A stretch of 64,000 bases of DNA, taken from contig NC_061805.1 in assembly GCF_021462225.1 (NCBI RefSeq), positions 49,886,860 to 49,950,859 on the forward strand. Reading direction: 5' to 3'. The notes beneath the pieces were generated by a model that made no database searches, was not told where the DNA came from, and saw only the letters and a list, made by a program, of their open reading frames with translations. Origin of the DNA: Girardinichthys multiradiatus (taxonomy: Eukaryota > Chordata > Actinopteri > Cyprinodontiformes > Goodeidae). The position numbers were made by a program, and so were the translations under genes. Below are positions 25,153-36,880 of this stretch, one piece after another (positions within the stretch are counted from its first letter, which is position 1; each line of letters begins with the position of its first letter).

Positions 25153-25761
25153 TTGTTAGGACTTGCGAGATAGAGGTCCCTGGAATGCAGACTAGTAGGC
25201 AGCATGACGGCAATTAAAAAAAAAAGATTTAATTAACAAAAAACTCTCTTACAAGAAGAGACAGGAACAAAACAATAAACGAGCAGGCAAAACAGGCACG
25301 GCATGATCCAAAAAACAAGAAATGAGCATGATCTGAGAGGAAGGCATGAGCATGATTTGAAAATGATTCCACGATGAATAACTGAACAGGTGTGTATTTA
25401 TGGAGCGTGACCAGGTGAAACAGGAAGACAGATTAATAGGTGCAGGTGATCCGAATAAACTTAATTGACAGAAGAACAAAACGTGGCTGGAGCAAAACAG
25501 AGACTCTTGAACACAAACCAACAGAAACTAGAAAGACTTGAAACAAAAGCATAACCAGATCCGAAAACCAAACTTGACAAAACATGAACAAGACGACAAA
25601 ACTAAAGCATGACCAGGAAAATAAACAGAAACATGATTCAAAAATCTAACAAGAATAATAATAATAATAATAATAAACAGAAGAACGATTCAAAACCTTA
25701 ACTGTGAAAAACATAAAGAAAAAACCCGAAACCAAAAAACCAAACACACCCAAATCATAAC
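25153..25761. repeat. Dispersed 0.55-0.6-kb repeat, copy 1
   Basis: Starts with 'gttaggacttgcgagatag' and ends with 'ccaaatcataaca'. A second copy at 46538-47079 shares the start, 'ggcagcatgacgg', 'aacaagacgacaaaactaaa' and the end. The termini are weakly inverted (TGTT..GACTTG versus CAAATCATAACA), suggesting a non-autonomous DNA transposon. An (ATA)n run at 25651-25674 lies inside. No target duplication could be confirmed. Confidence 0.65.
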
Positions 25762-26146
25762 AGGTTTGGCACTATTAATGAATTGAATTGAAAAGGCTAT
25801 AATGTCTCAAAAAGCAACGCACCATGCCTTGATCTGAATAAATTCAAGAACAGATGAGAAACAAATTTACTGACATCTTTGAGTCTGGAGAAAGTTACAA
25901 AGCCATTTCTATGGCTTGGGACTCCAGAGAACCACAATAAGAGACATTATCTTCAAATGGAGAAAACATGGAACAGCGGAGAAATGAACAGATTTTCTGC
26001 AGCACTTTTCTAGTCGCACCGACCACTCAAAGCGATTTACACTTTAGCCACATTCACCCAATAACACTCAGAAACAAACACACATTCACACACCGATATG
26101 CAGATCAGTAAGGAATCTTAGTGCCTAGCCCAGGGGCACATCAATA

Positions 26147-27713
26147 CAGGTCCTTCTCAAAATATTAGCATATTGTGATAAAGTTAATTATTTTCCATAA
26201 TGTAATGATGACAATTTAACATTCATATATTTTAGATTCATTGCACACTAACGGAAATATTTCAGGTCTTTTATTGTCTTAATACGGATGATTTTGGCAT
26301 ACAGCTCATGAAAACCCAAAATTCCTATCTCACAAAATTAGCATATCATTAAAAGGGTCTCTAAACGAGCTATGAACCTAATCATCTGAATCAACGAGTT
26401 AACTCTAAACACCTGCAAAAGATTCCTGAGGCCTTTAAAACTCCCAGCCTGGTTCATCACTCAAAACCCCAATCATGGGTAAGACTGCCGACCTGACTGC
26501 TGTCCAGAAGGCCACTATTGACACCCTCAAGCAAGAGGGTAAGACACAAAAAGAAATTTCTGAACGAATAGGCTGTTCCCAGAGTGCTGTATCAAGGCAC
26601 CTCAGTGGGAAGTCTGTGGGAAGGAAAAAGTGTGGCAGAAAACGCTGCACAACGAGAAGAGGTGACCGGACCCTGAGGAAGATTGTGGAGAAGGGCCAAT
26701 TCCAGACCTTGGGGGACCTGCGGAAGCAGTGGACTGAGTCTGGAGTAGAAACATCCAGAGCCACCGTGCACAGGCGTGTGCAAGAAATGGGCTACGGGTG
26801 CCGCATTCCCCAGACCTGGGCTACAGAGAAGCAGCACTGGACTGTTGCTCAGTGGTCCAAAGTACTTTTTTCGGATGAAAGCAAATTCTGCATGTCATTC
26901 GGAAATCAAGGTGCCAGAGTCTGGAGGAAGACTGGGGAGAAGGAAATGCCAAAATGCCAGAAGTCCAGTGTCAAGTACCCACAGTCAGTGATGGTCTGGG
27001 GTGCCGTGTCAGCTGCTGGTGTTGGTCCACTGTGTTTTATCAAGGGCAGGGTCAATGCAGCTAGCTATCAGGAGATTTTGGAGCACTTCATGCTTCCATC
27101 TGCTGAAAAGCTTTATGGAGATGAAGATTTCATTTTTCAGCACGACCTGGCACCTGCTCACAGTGCCAAAACCACTGGTAAATGGTTTACTGACCATGGT
27201 ATCACTGTGCTCAATTGACTTGCCAACTCTCCTGACCTGAACCCCATAGAGAATCTGTGGGATATTGTGAAGAGAACGTTGAGAGACTCAAGACCCAACA
27301 CTCTGGATGAGCTAAAGGCCGCTATCGAAGCATCCTGGGCCTCCATAAGACCTCAGCGGTGCCACAGGCTGATTGCCTCCATGCCACGCCGCATTGAAGC
27401 AGTCATTTCTGCCAAAGGATTCCCGACCAAGTATTGAGTGCATAACTGTACATGATTATTTGAAGGTTGACGTTTTTTGTATTAAAACACTTTTCTTTTA
27501 TTGGTCGGATGAAATATGCTAATTTTGTGAGATAGGAATTTTGGGTTTTCATGAGCTGTATGCCAAAATCATCTGTATTAAGACAATAAAAGACCTGAAA
27601 TATTTCAGTTAGTGTGCAATGAATCTAAAATATATGAATGTTAAATTTTCATCATTACATTATGGAAAATAATGAACTTTATCACAATATGCTAATATTT
27701 TGAGAAGGACCTG
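26147..27713 (+). mobile_element. Tc1/mariner transposon, copy B
   Basis: A 1567-bp element with TA duplications at 26145-26146 and 27714-27715. It has the same long inverted repeats as copy A, and shares copy A's 42-bp deletion in the transposase, so A and B belong to one sublineage. Confidence 0.95.
26475..27218 (+). pseudogene. Tc1/mariner transposase, copy B (nonsense-truncated)
   Basis: The frame is open for 247 residues and then stops at TGA (27216-27218), where copies A and C read Trp in LNWPANSPDLN. The first two catalytic Asp residues (in FSDESKF and FQHDLAPAH) are kept, but the third catalytic residue, Glu in NPIENLW, lies beyond the stop. It carries the 14-residue linker deletion shared with copy A. 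It cannot encode a complete transposase, though its ends could still be mobilised in trans. Confidence 0.9.
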
Positions 27714-28690
27714 TATGTGGCTAGAGGAAGCTGGAGTCAAACTTATACCGTTCTGATTGCAGGACAGCTAAAACCCACTGAGACACAGTGGCCCTCAAGG
27801 AGAACCTTCCCTGGAGTGGCTGGCCTACCAAAAATACTTCAAGGACTTATTCAATAAGTCACAGAGGAACCCAGAACAACATCTAAAGTTCTGCAGCCCT
27901 AACTTGCCCCAGGGTCAGAGTTCATGATTTAACAACAAGAACCAGACAAGGAGAATGGTAGAGCTCCTCTTATACATTTACCAAAAAACATCTTGATCAG
28001 GAGTCTCAAAGTCCAGGTCTCAAAGCCTTGTGTGTTCCAGCTTTTAGTTTAATCTCTGGTCAAGTTTACCCACCTCAAATCGCTGAACCATATCCTCAGC
28101 ATGCAATCAAGGTGCAGGACCACAGCTCTCAAGGATTGGACCTTGAGAATTGGACCTTGAGATCCTGGTGTTGATGTTGCCCACAAGACTTTATGAAAAA
28201 TATTCTATTGACTGATGAGACAAAAGTGGAACTGTTTGGAAAGTGTTAGATCAATGTCCGACCATCAGTTTATCTGAAACTCAAGTGCACTTGGGGTGGC
28301 CTAATCAAAGTCTTAAGGAGGTAAATCCAAATGAAAACCTTTGGCATGACTTCAAACGGGCCATTCATGCTGCTTGAAAACCCTCCAGCATGTCCCAATT
28401 AAAACAATTCAGCAAGGCAGAGAGGGCCGAAATTCCTCCACAGGGATGCAAGAGACTAATTGCCAGTTAGAACAACTGTTGATTGCAGCTGGTGCTGTCA
28501 AGGGTGGAAGAACCAGTTCTTGGGTTTCAGGGGCAATAATATTTTCAAACAGGGTTAGGTTGGTTTGGAAAAGGAAATCATCATTTGAAAACTGCTTTTT
28601 TGCTACTCAGGTTAACTTTGATATCAACAATGTTCGATATGAAAAAGGCAAAAACAGTGGAAACTGGTGAAGGGGCAAATACATTTTCAG

Positions 28691-29740
28691 AGCTCTGTTT
28701 ATATATAATACAAATGTTATATGAAATGCAGACTCCTGCAGATCTTCTCAACCCTAAAGTAAACCTTTTTGTTCTTTGATTAACATTCGTTCTGCTGTGA
28801 TCTGGTAATATCAGTGTGAGGTAAATTGAGTAAAACTGTGCTATGAAAACAAATTCTGATCATGCAGCAGATGTCCAGATGTTTGTCCTGTTGTGTTCAT
28901 CGTTGTTTTATTGAGGCTGTTTTTGACCTGATCTGTAGTAGTTGAATATATCAGGAGAGTAATTATGGAGATATTAAATCTATCAAGGTGACTGGACATG
29001 GACGAACATGTAACCACTGTAACGTTCTCTGTGTTTCCCAGAACAGCAGTTTTAGTTACTAAGTCAGATTAAGAGCTGCTGAGGTTTATGATGTGATACT
29101 GAAGGCATTTCTTTTTTATTTCACCAACCAATCACAGCCAAGTGGTTATTGAGGTTATTCTGACTGTTACTGTAAAGGCCATGCTAGCTCCATAACCGAT
29201 TGTTTTTCCTCTTTTTGTGCTTGTTGTCAGCAGCTTTTGGAGATGTCACAGTATGGGGTTGTAATGGGAAGCTGAGAGCCTCAAAGCGTGCCTCTGTATC
29301 TGGATTCTGGTTGGTGATTTAAGAGCTACTGGCTTGAGGAACAGGAAATGCTGTAAAATGTGATGGTGGTTTGGGGAACGAAGCCCTGAGGCAGAGCAGG
29401 GTTTCGACTTTCTGTGGATCTCTCCTTCAGATGGAGCTCAGTGTCAGAAGTTCAGTGGTGTTCTAATAAAACTAAGCTGGGAAACTTGTTGGGAAGGTTA
29501 TTGAATGGTAAAGGGAAGTATCTGATCCATACTTGGATTATTGTCAGTTGTACAAATATAAGAGCAAATCTTTACGCGATTCTTTAAATGATTCTGTTGT
29601 TATGTCTAGTGGGGAAAAAACATTTCCTTGCATATGGCTTTCATTAAACCTAGGAGGGTAAGTCGATCCTAATCAAATGCATTGATTAACTGATTATCAG
29701 AAAGTGTGACTGCCTTTATAAGAGCTAGAGTTTTGGCAGT
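28691..29740 (+). other. Intronic stretch, nothing recognised
   Basis: No repeat family or coding feature recognised. Short frames only. Confidence 0.45.
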
Positions 29741-29744
29741 TTGC

Positions 29745-30165
29745 TGCTCTGGAGCTTAAGGGGGAGTAGTACTTCTGTAGTACTTCATAGTATTTATCGA
29801 AGGAGAAGCCATGTTATGGATACTAAATATGGCGCCTGCTGCAGAACTCTTGGTAGAAGGTACCTATTTGGGGAGATCCTCAAAGTATTCCTTCCACCAT
29901 CCAATAATGTCCCCCCGTTGAGCTCAGCAGCTCCCCATACCCACAAAGCACTGCTTCTACCTCCTGAGGTGCCGGACGAGTTGCCAGAATCACAATAGTC
30001 CTTTCCATAGCCTCCCCGAACTCCTGCCAGCCCAGACGTTTTTGCTTGAAGTCTTGAGTTCGCTAGAGGTTCCCAGCAGACCCAGACAGTCCAGCTTCCT
30101 CCCCTGTCACAGGACTCTCGCCAGCGCCTTTCAGCGTAGCGGGTAGGTACGTTGAAAATTGTCAC
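29745..30165 (-). mobile_element. RTE-like LINE fragment (decayed)
   Basis: The minus-strand frame 29794-30165 contains CDRGGSWTVWVCW, SRLQAKTSGLAGVRGGYG and later SNRYLLPR. The GLAGVRGGYG block resembles a segment between the endonuclease and reverse-transcriptase domains of fish RTE-like elements. Only a partial piece without catalytic motifs. Family assignment is from memory and moderate. Confidence 0.5.
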
Positions 30166-30239
30166 ATTACGCCGATACGCTCATAAAAAATTTGTGTATC
30201 AGCCATTTGACTGATATCTGGGCTCCCTTTGTATGGTTT

Positions 30240-30640
30240 TTATGTCAGCAATAGCGCATGCGCTGAGTCTGTTCCTGCATCCGTTCACCCTATGAGCCTG
30301 CGCGACCGCTAACGGTAAAGCTTTCTAAAATCATATCAGCTTTGAAGGGTGGGTATAAACGGCATCTTATCACCGCGTTCTTCCAGGTAGCTGCTAAACA
30401 CGAATTGGGTGACAGTCATTCCACCAATGGCGAGGAGCAAAACGACGGGCCTGCAGCCAGTACTATTACTGTGTCAGTCATAGAAAAGGATGTCATTTCT
30501 GCAGTTGGAGGGCTTAACATGCAGAAGCAATGGAGGTCTGGCATCAATCCAGCATGGAAAGAAGCCTTCCAATGGCGGGAAATAACCGCCAATGAAACTG
30601 GTAGGCCTTCACATTGGGTTATTTGTACTTACTGTTGAAA
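30240..30640 (+). other. Unassigned GC-richer segment with possible exon-like frame
   Basis: A palindromic GCGCATGCGC (NRF1-type motif) lies at 30247-30256. A possible donor (ctaacg|gtaaag) follows at about 30315, and a possible acceptor (cgttcttccag) at about 30388. From there the frame is open to 30638, reading AAKHELGDSHSTNGEEQ, then INPAWKEAFQWREITAN and WVICTYC. The last part resembles the W...C..C zinc-finger entry seen in hAT/BED-type transposase-derived proteins. Could be a transposon-derived fragment or chance. Function unknown. Confidence 0.25.
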
Positions 30641-31179
30641 CTTTGATTTGTCACTCTTTGTCTGGCCTGACACCCTACCAGGAGCATTTGCCCAGGAGCA
30701 CTCAAACCCCTCCACCACATTAATGTGGTGGTTCAAGGAGGGGGACTATAAAGATATTTTCTTCAGTATTGCACATGAACAGTCAGTTATGTTATCAAAG
30801 TAGGATACACATCCTCTTTGATAGTTGCAGAACAGGAAGTGGTTTTCCACTTATCATGACATTTTATGGCATTTTGCAGAACAGCAGGTAAAGCCCAGCT
30901 CATATTTTGAAGCTAAGAAGCAGATCAGGCATCTTGACAGGTAAGGTGAGGTGATCATTTTTAATATTTTGAATCTAGTTATTTTTTATTAAGTGCCAAT
31001 TGGACATGACCCTACAGTACTCAGATGTAAGAAAGGAAGTGTTTAAACAGTTTTGTTCCTTAAAACATAAAACAGGTTTTTCTAATAAAACCACTTTCAG
31101 TATTCTCCACTGTGGCTTTTCTGTTTCCCTTTTCTGGCACAAATCATCTAGTGACAAATTGAGCTTGTGTCATCCTTCT
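30641..31179 (+). other. Intronic stretch, nothing recognised
   Basis: Short frames, no repeat family recognised. Confidence 0.4.
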
Positions 31180-31720
31180 GGCGCCACCCGGGGGTGTGTT
31201 CTCTCCCCTCTCCTCTTCTCTCTGTACACAAATGACTGCACCTCAGTGGACCTGTGAAACTCCTAAAGTTTGCAGATTACACTACCATCATTGGCCTGGT
31301 CCTGGACAATATCAGGTCTGCATAGAGACAGGAGGTAAATTGACTGGTCCACTGGTGAGGTCAGAACCATCTGGACCTTAACTCGCTCAAGACTGTGAAA
31401 ATGGTGGTGGACTTCCGAAGAACAACCCCAATGCTCCCTACCCTCACCATCCTCAAAACAGGATGGGTCCAGACTGCAACAAACAGATGAGAAGGCCAAC
31501 CCTGATGAGAAGATCATCATCTCACCTGTTTGTTGCAGTCTGGACCTGTCTTGACCCTCCATCCAGGACTTGTACAGTTCTAGGGTTAGTTTGTGTTTAT
31601 GAACACTTTTACCTTCAGGTCGGCGCTACAGAACGCTATTTGCACAAACCAGCCGCTATAGAGACAGTCTCTTACCCCTGGCTGTTTCTCTGATGAACAC
31701 AATGAAACACCTCAGCCTGA
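31180..31720 (+). mobile_element. Non-LTR LINE reverse-transcriptase fragment
   Basis: The plus strand reads GATRGCVLSPLLFSLYTND (frame of 31000-31257), matching the conserved 'GxPQGCVLSPLLFxxYxN' block. After a frameshift comes LLKFADYTTIIGLV, where the catalytic FADD is mutated to FADY. Then a C-terminal tail includes MVVDFRRTTPM and a 3' part with 'ccttcaggtcggcgctacag'. The 3' part matches the piece at 42370-42850. Decayed. Confidence 0.75.
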
Positions 31721-31771
31721 GTAGTCAGCTACTCTGCTGGAAAACAAAATAAGCCTATTGCACAAACAATA

Positions 31772-33382
31772 CAGGTCCTTCTCAAAATATTAGCATATTG
31801 TGATAAAGTTCATTATTTTCCATAATGTCATGATGAAAATTTAACATTCATATATTTTAGATTCATTGCACACTAACTGAAATATTTCAGGTATTTTATT
31901 GTCTTAATACGGATGATTTTGGCATACAGCTCATGAAAACCCAAAATTCCTATCTCACAAAATTAGCATATCATTAAAAGGGTCTCTAAACGAGCTATGA
32001 ACCTAATCATCTGAATCAACGAGTTAACTCTAAACACCTGCAAAAGATTCCTGAGTCCTTTAAAACTCCCAGCCTGGTTCATCACTCAAAACCCCAATCA
32101 TGGGTAAGACTGCCGACCTGACTGCTGTCCAGAAGGCCACTATTGACACCCTCAAGCAAGAGGGTAAGACACAGAAAGAAATTTCTGAACGAATAGGCTG
32201 TTCCCAGAGTGCTGTATCAAGGCACCTCAGTGGGAAGTCTGTGGGAAGGAAAAAGTGTGGCAGAAAACGCTGCACAACGAGAAGAGGTGACCGGACCCTG
32301 AGGAAGATTGTGGAGAAGGGCCGATTCCAGACCTTGGGGGACCTGCGGAAGCAGTGGACTGAGTCTGGAGTAGAAACATCCAGAGCCACCGTGCACAGGC
32401 GTGTGCAGGAAATGGGTTACAGGTGCCGCATTCCCCGGGTCAAGCCACTTTTGAACCAGAAACAGCGGCAGAAGCGCCTGACCTGGGCAACAGAGAAGCA
32501 GCACTGGACTGTTGCTCAGTGGTCCAAAGTACTTTTTTCGGATGAAAGCAAATTCTGCATGTCATTCGGAAATCAAGGTGCCAGAGTCTGGAGGAAGACC
32601 CGGGGAGAAGGAAATGCCAAAATGCCTGAAGTCTAGTGTCAAGTACCCACAGTCAGTGATGGTCTGGGGTGCCGTGTCAGCTGCTGGTGTTGGTCCACTG
32701 TGTTTTATCAAGGGCAGGGTCAATGCAGCTAGCTATCAGGAGATTTTGGAGCACTTCATGCTTCCATCTGCTGAAAAGCTTTATGGAGATGAAGATTTCA
32801 TTTTTCAGCACGACCTGGCACCTGCTCACAGTGCCAAAACCACTGGTAAATGGTATACTGACCATGGTATCACTGTGCTCAATTGGCCTGCCAACTCTCC
32901 TGACCTGAACCCCATAGAGAATCTGTGGGATATTGTGAAGAGAACGTTGAGAGACTCAAGACCCAACACTCTGGATGAGCTAAAGGCCGTTATAGAAGCA
33001 TCCTGGGCCTCCATAAGACCTCAGCAGTGCCACAGGCTGATTGCCTCCATGTCACGCTGCATTGAAGCAGTCATTTCTGCAAAAGGATTCCCGACCAAGT
33101 ATTGAGTGCATAACTGTACATGATTATTTGAAGGTTGACGTTTTTTGTATTAAAAACACTTTTCTTTTATTGGTCGGATGAAATATGCTAATTTTGTGAG
33201 ATAGGAATTTTGGGTTTTCATGAGCTGTATGCCAAAATCATCCGTATTAAGACAATAAAAGACCTGAAATATTTCAGTTAGTGTGCAATGAATCTAAAAT
33301 ATATGAATGTTAAATTTTCATCATGACATTATGGAAAATAATGAACTTTATCACAATATGCTAATATTTTGAGAAGGACCTG
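31772..33382 (+). mobile_element. Tc1/mariner transposon, copy C
   Basis: A 1611-bp element flanked by TA (31770-31771 and 33383-33384) with the same terminal repeats as copies A and B. It is longer by 42 bp in the transposase linker, and represents the undeleted form of the family. Confidence 0.95.
32100..33105 (+). pseudogene. Tc1/mariner transposase, copy C (frameshifted)
   Basis: Retains the linker missing in copies A and B (RVKPLLNQKQRQKRLTWA, a basic stretch between DNA-binding and catalytic halves). An extra base in the C/G run at about 32599-32606 shifts the frame just after RVWRKT, so the first frame ends at 32636. The catalytic half continues in another frame to 33105 with FQHDLAPAH and NPIENLW. 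All three catalytic positions are recognisable but not in one frame. Nearly identical to A and B elsewhere. Confidence 0.9.
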
Positions 33383-33384
33383 TA

Positions 33385-35170
33385 CAAGACTAGATAAGTG
33401 TTACCCAATAACAACATTAAAGTTGGTTATGACTTTGCAGCTTTCTGTTGGTGATATTCCCTAGTTTTTGAATGAGTCTGGACAACATTTAAATACTTAA
33501 TTTGATCAAACCTAAACTGGATACGTCTTAATTGAACAGATACACATTTCAAAATAAATAAAACGTTGGTTCTATTTATGAACACACAAAATTTGGAATT
33601 TTCATAGTTTATTGACATTAGGGCCATCTCAGAAGAGACAAGCATAAAAACACTAACTAACCTGGACTGAATTATTTCACTAACTCAATGACATCTGTCT
33701 GTCATTATGACATTATTTTTGTAAATGGATGAATGTGGAGCTTCATAGCTCCTGTTTTTATAGATCCCAGATTTCAAAGAACTTGAGACAGTATTTTTAG
33801 TTAAGAAGTTTGTTCCTGATAAGAAATGAGAAGGGTATTTCTCAAAGGATCTGTAAACAATGTAAGATAAATTTCAATTATAAAAAAGTTATTTATTATC
33901 TTCTTAGCCAGTCAACTGAAAAATCTCTGTTGGCACTAAAGCATCAAACCCATCATATCATAGCTGAGCAGCTTTTTTCATGTTTCTTCTGGTATTTTGA
34001 TCATCTGTCTTTAGTAATGAACTGCAAATCTTTGTGATTGGAAGGCTTCCTTGCCATCGTCCTAATCTTTAGCTCCCTCCACAGATTCTGTATCAGATTA
34101 AAGTCAGTACTCTGGCAAGGCCAAACATTTATGATTCTTCCAGTCAGAAGTAACATGTTGGTCAAATTAAAAGATCACTTGAAATCTACATAATCTATAT
34201 CTATAAATGACAAACCAAACACACTCATCTGAATTATTTGCAATTTATGGCTGTAAAAAGATCTTATGGCTCCAGATGTTTGTTCATCATAGGTTTTCCA
34301 AGACTGAAGGTGAGGAATTAGGCCGAGTGACTCCCTTTTAAATGATTGGGATATTCTCTGTTACTTAAGCTTGTCCTTTATACATGGCTTCTCTATCTGG
34401 AGGACTTTGTCACCACTGCTGTCTGCAAAGTTATTTAACTCTATAACCCTCAGCCTCACAAACTGGAGCAACACAGCCTGGAAAACCAGACTTTAGATTA
34501 GCGACATGAGCTCTGTGGAGTTTCTCATGCTGAGCTCACATCTGTGCCATCTGCACTCAGAGTTTGTGTTTGGGAACAAAAGGTCGCCTCCCCTGACTCA
34601 CTGAAGTATGCAGCAAGCTGAGGATGAGCAGAGCAACAGAAAGAAAAGAAGTTTCTCTCTGCCAGCTCGCATTGTTTCACTGACTCGACACATCACTGCT
34701 GTCAGGATGAAGACATTCCACTTTGGTGTTTCTCTCTGCTTTGTTAAACCTCAAGGTTCTGAGCTGAGCATTGTGACTCCTGTCAGTCCTGGTAATAAGC
34801 CAGCGGACGTGACAAGTGGATGGATCAGAGGGGAAGAAAAAAGTTCCCGCTGCAGATAGTTAGTCGATGCATGAGTTTAACTTTGGAGGCCAAGATATTC
34901 CCCGTGCTCCCTGGAGAAGTTTGTTGTGTTGCAAGTTGTTGTTGGGTGGTGTCGAATAAACTCACTGCTGCTAGTAGAAGGTTGTGCAAGAGGACAGACA
35001 GGAGACAGCAAAGGATGTCTGATTCTAGTAGAATTCCTGCTGCAACCCAGACGGTGGTCCTGCTACAGTATCAGAGTCAGCTGTTTGCTAATATACAGGG
35101 GTGAAAGGAGTTTAAAATTCTCGCTGGTACTTAAGGGCAGAGCTAGAGGGGGGGCTGGGGAGGCACTGGG
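33385..35170 (+). other. Intronic stretch, no gene recognised
   Basis: Text at 34050-34330 ('ctccctccacagattctgta', 'ctccagatgtttgttcatca') vaguely resembles an old antisense transposase. The frames at 34608-34859 and 34820-35104 overlap each other, lack domains and do not offer splice sites in the phase required by the SH2D3C-like gene. Confidence 0.4.
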
Positions 35171-35179
35171 GGTATATAT

Positions 35180-35182
35180 GAA

Positions 35183-35230
<48 letters not shown>

Positions 35231-35236
35231 GTGTGT
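35180..35236. repeat. (TA)n microsatellite
   Basis: About 20 uninterrupted TA dinucleotides between 35187 and 35226, followed by a short (GT)n. A second run lies at 35386-35415. The open frames here (YIYIYI...) are artefacts. Confidence 0.95.
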
Positions 35237-35385
35237 GTAAATTGTTACTCTCATCTGTGGCCCCTTCGAGGTCTCTCTCTCTCTCGCAGCAAAGTGCAAA
35301 CTCAAACTAATTAAAATGTATCAATATTTTACTTTACTGTAGGCTGTTTGTATAAGGCAGAAATTAGAATAACTTGACAATGTAG

Positions 35386-35415
35386 AATATATATATATAT
35401 ATATATATATATATT
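35386..35415. repeat. (TA)n microsatellite, second run
   Basis: About 14 TA units within AT-rich intron, 150 bp from the first run. Confidence 0.9.
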
Positions 35416-36224
35416 TCAGTTGTTAAAGAACTGCCATGTATGAAACAATGATAAACCATTTTCTGGTGCATAACTTTTCATCTTCAGTTTCCGTCTTTTC
35501 TTTTGAACAAAGAAGTTGTTGTTCTCTGCATTGTGGTCATGTTTTGATTTCATTTAAATTAAAAATTTGACAGTTTGGTTGCTTTTGTGGTTTTTATTTA
35601 AAAATCTGTAGATAGTAAGTGATTTATTCAGCAAAATAACAGTAAAAACAACTAGTTATTCTCCCTGTGTTTTTAACTGGGGTATTTAGCAGCGAGCAGA
35701 CAGACATTAAACGTAGCGGTGCTCCTTTTAAAGGCTGGCCGTTCACAAAAGCCTCGAGCTCCAACAGGAGGAAGCCTCCCTGGTTATTATACACAGCTTA
35801 CTGACAGTTTACAGCAACAGGTTATGCTCAGTATAAGTACTGCTTTATGAAACTTGGCACCATCTCTGGGATTGAATTAAAGGAATTTTTAACCTCATTA
35901 ATATTTTTGAATTATATTTATCATATTATATTACATATTTTAGAATTATTTAAAATATTGAATGATTGATTGATTAAAAACAGTCTGATTTTTATAGTTT
36001 TCGCTACAGACGAACCAACAATCATCTCAGACCTGACCCTCAAGAATCCAGTTTTATCTCTTCCTGATAGGTTTCTCATCTATCCACTGCCAGAAATGTT
36101 CTTGAGTAACCTTGACAAATACAAGAAGAAACGGGAATAGTCATACAGAGTAAAATTGCCTATAAACTGCACTTTGAGTCAGAACCTAATTACGAGTGCT
36201 TAACCCTCAGCTTATGGAGGCAAC
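35416..36224 (+). other. Intronic stretch, nothing recognised
   Basis: AT-rich with short frames only. Confidence 0.4.
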
Positions 36225-36880
36225 AGTGACCCCTGTGAAGATGTACTAATTAGAGAACAAAGCTGCTGCAGTGGACGAGATGAGAGTCGGCTCCTATCAG
36301 TCTGACACCGCGGTTTTCAACCTGAAAAACGTGGACTGCTCCCTGCAGTTGAAAAGTTAGTCTCTGCCTTAAGTCTTGGAATTTAAGTATCTTGGTGACT
36401 TGTTCATGAGTGACAATAGGATGGGCCTGGAGCTGGATGGATGCTGTGATGTGGATGTTGCTTTGAGCTGTTTTGGTGAAGAAAGAACCGAGTCAAAGGG
36501 TGAAGCTGTCTAATGACCACACTGTCTATATTCTGACACCTCACTTATTGGATGTAGATCATAACAGAAAGAAGAAAATCGTGTAAAATAAAAAAATATA
36601 GGCAGGTTAAATTAGCTTTATTTTAGGATGGCTGAGCTCTGCCTTAGAGAGAGGTGGAGGTGCTCCATCATCTTGCAGGAGTAGAGCCAGAGCAAAGCTG
36701 GAGAAGAGCCTTTGATCCGTTGCACCTAAAAAAAAATGAGTCAGTTGAGGTGACAAAGGGCATCTGATATATTCACAATGCCTCCTGGGTGCTTCCCTTT
36801 GAAGATTTTGGAAGATTTTCCCTCTGGGGCAGACCAAGAACGTGTTCTGTGGACCTCCAACATCCTAAGTCGACATTAGC
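36225..36880 (+). mobile_element. RTE-like LINE C-terminal fragment (decayed)
   Basis: Forward-strand text includes 'ggacgagatgagagtcggct', 'gtctctgccttaagtcttgg', 'tttaagtatcttggtgact' and 'ggatgggcctggagctggatg', the familiar EFKYLG / reverse-transcriptase thumb region of fish LINEs. From 36620 follow 'gatggctgagctctgcctta' and 'atgcctcctgggtgcttccc', matching the more distal R-rich tail. Stops and indels throughout. The related piece at 41735-42365 is in the opposite orientation. Confidence 0.65.

Larger units (their letters stand above)
25984..27798. repeat. Dispersed repeat inserted in the old Tc1 element and itself interrupted
   Basis: The left part (25984-26146) has 'agtcgcaccgaccactcaaa' and 'gcacacattcacacacc'-like text; the right part (27714-27798) has 'gaggaagctggagtcaaac' and 'cccactgagacacagtggcc'. 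Together they match a familiar fish dispersed repeat (a fragment also lies near 18365-18420). The flanking six bases GGAGAA occur on both sides (25978-25983 and 27799-27804), which looks like a target duplication. Transposon copy B sits inside it. Confidence 0.6.
25765..28690 (+). mobile_element. Old Tc1/mariner-like element, split by nested insertions
   Basis: Transposase-like text runs forward in two parts. The first, about 25765-25983, includes 'aaagttacaaagccatttct' and 'gggactccagagaaccaca', the HTH region. The second, about 27799-28690, includes 'gaaccttccctggagtggctgg' through 'gacaaaagtggaactgtttgg' and 'gctgcttgaaaaccctccagca'. The parts join in order once the intervening 1.8 kb is ignored. 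Heavily mutated, no open frame. The same family is found at 53700-54540, 57890-58745 and 59705-60000. Confidence 0.75.

Noticed and set aside
34608..35240. Three overlapping frames considered as an extra first exon of the SH2D3C-like gene
   Set aside because: Possible donors leave the wrong phase for the SH2 exon. There is no conserved motif, and the tail runs into a (TA)n microsatellite.
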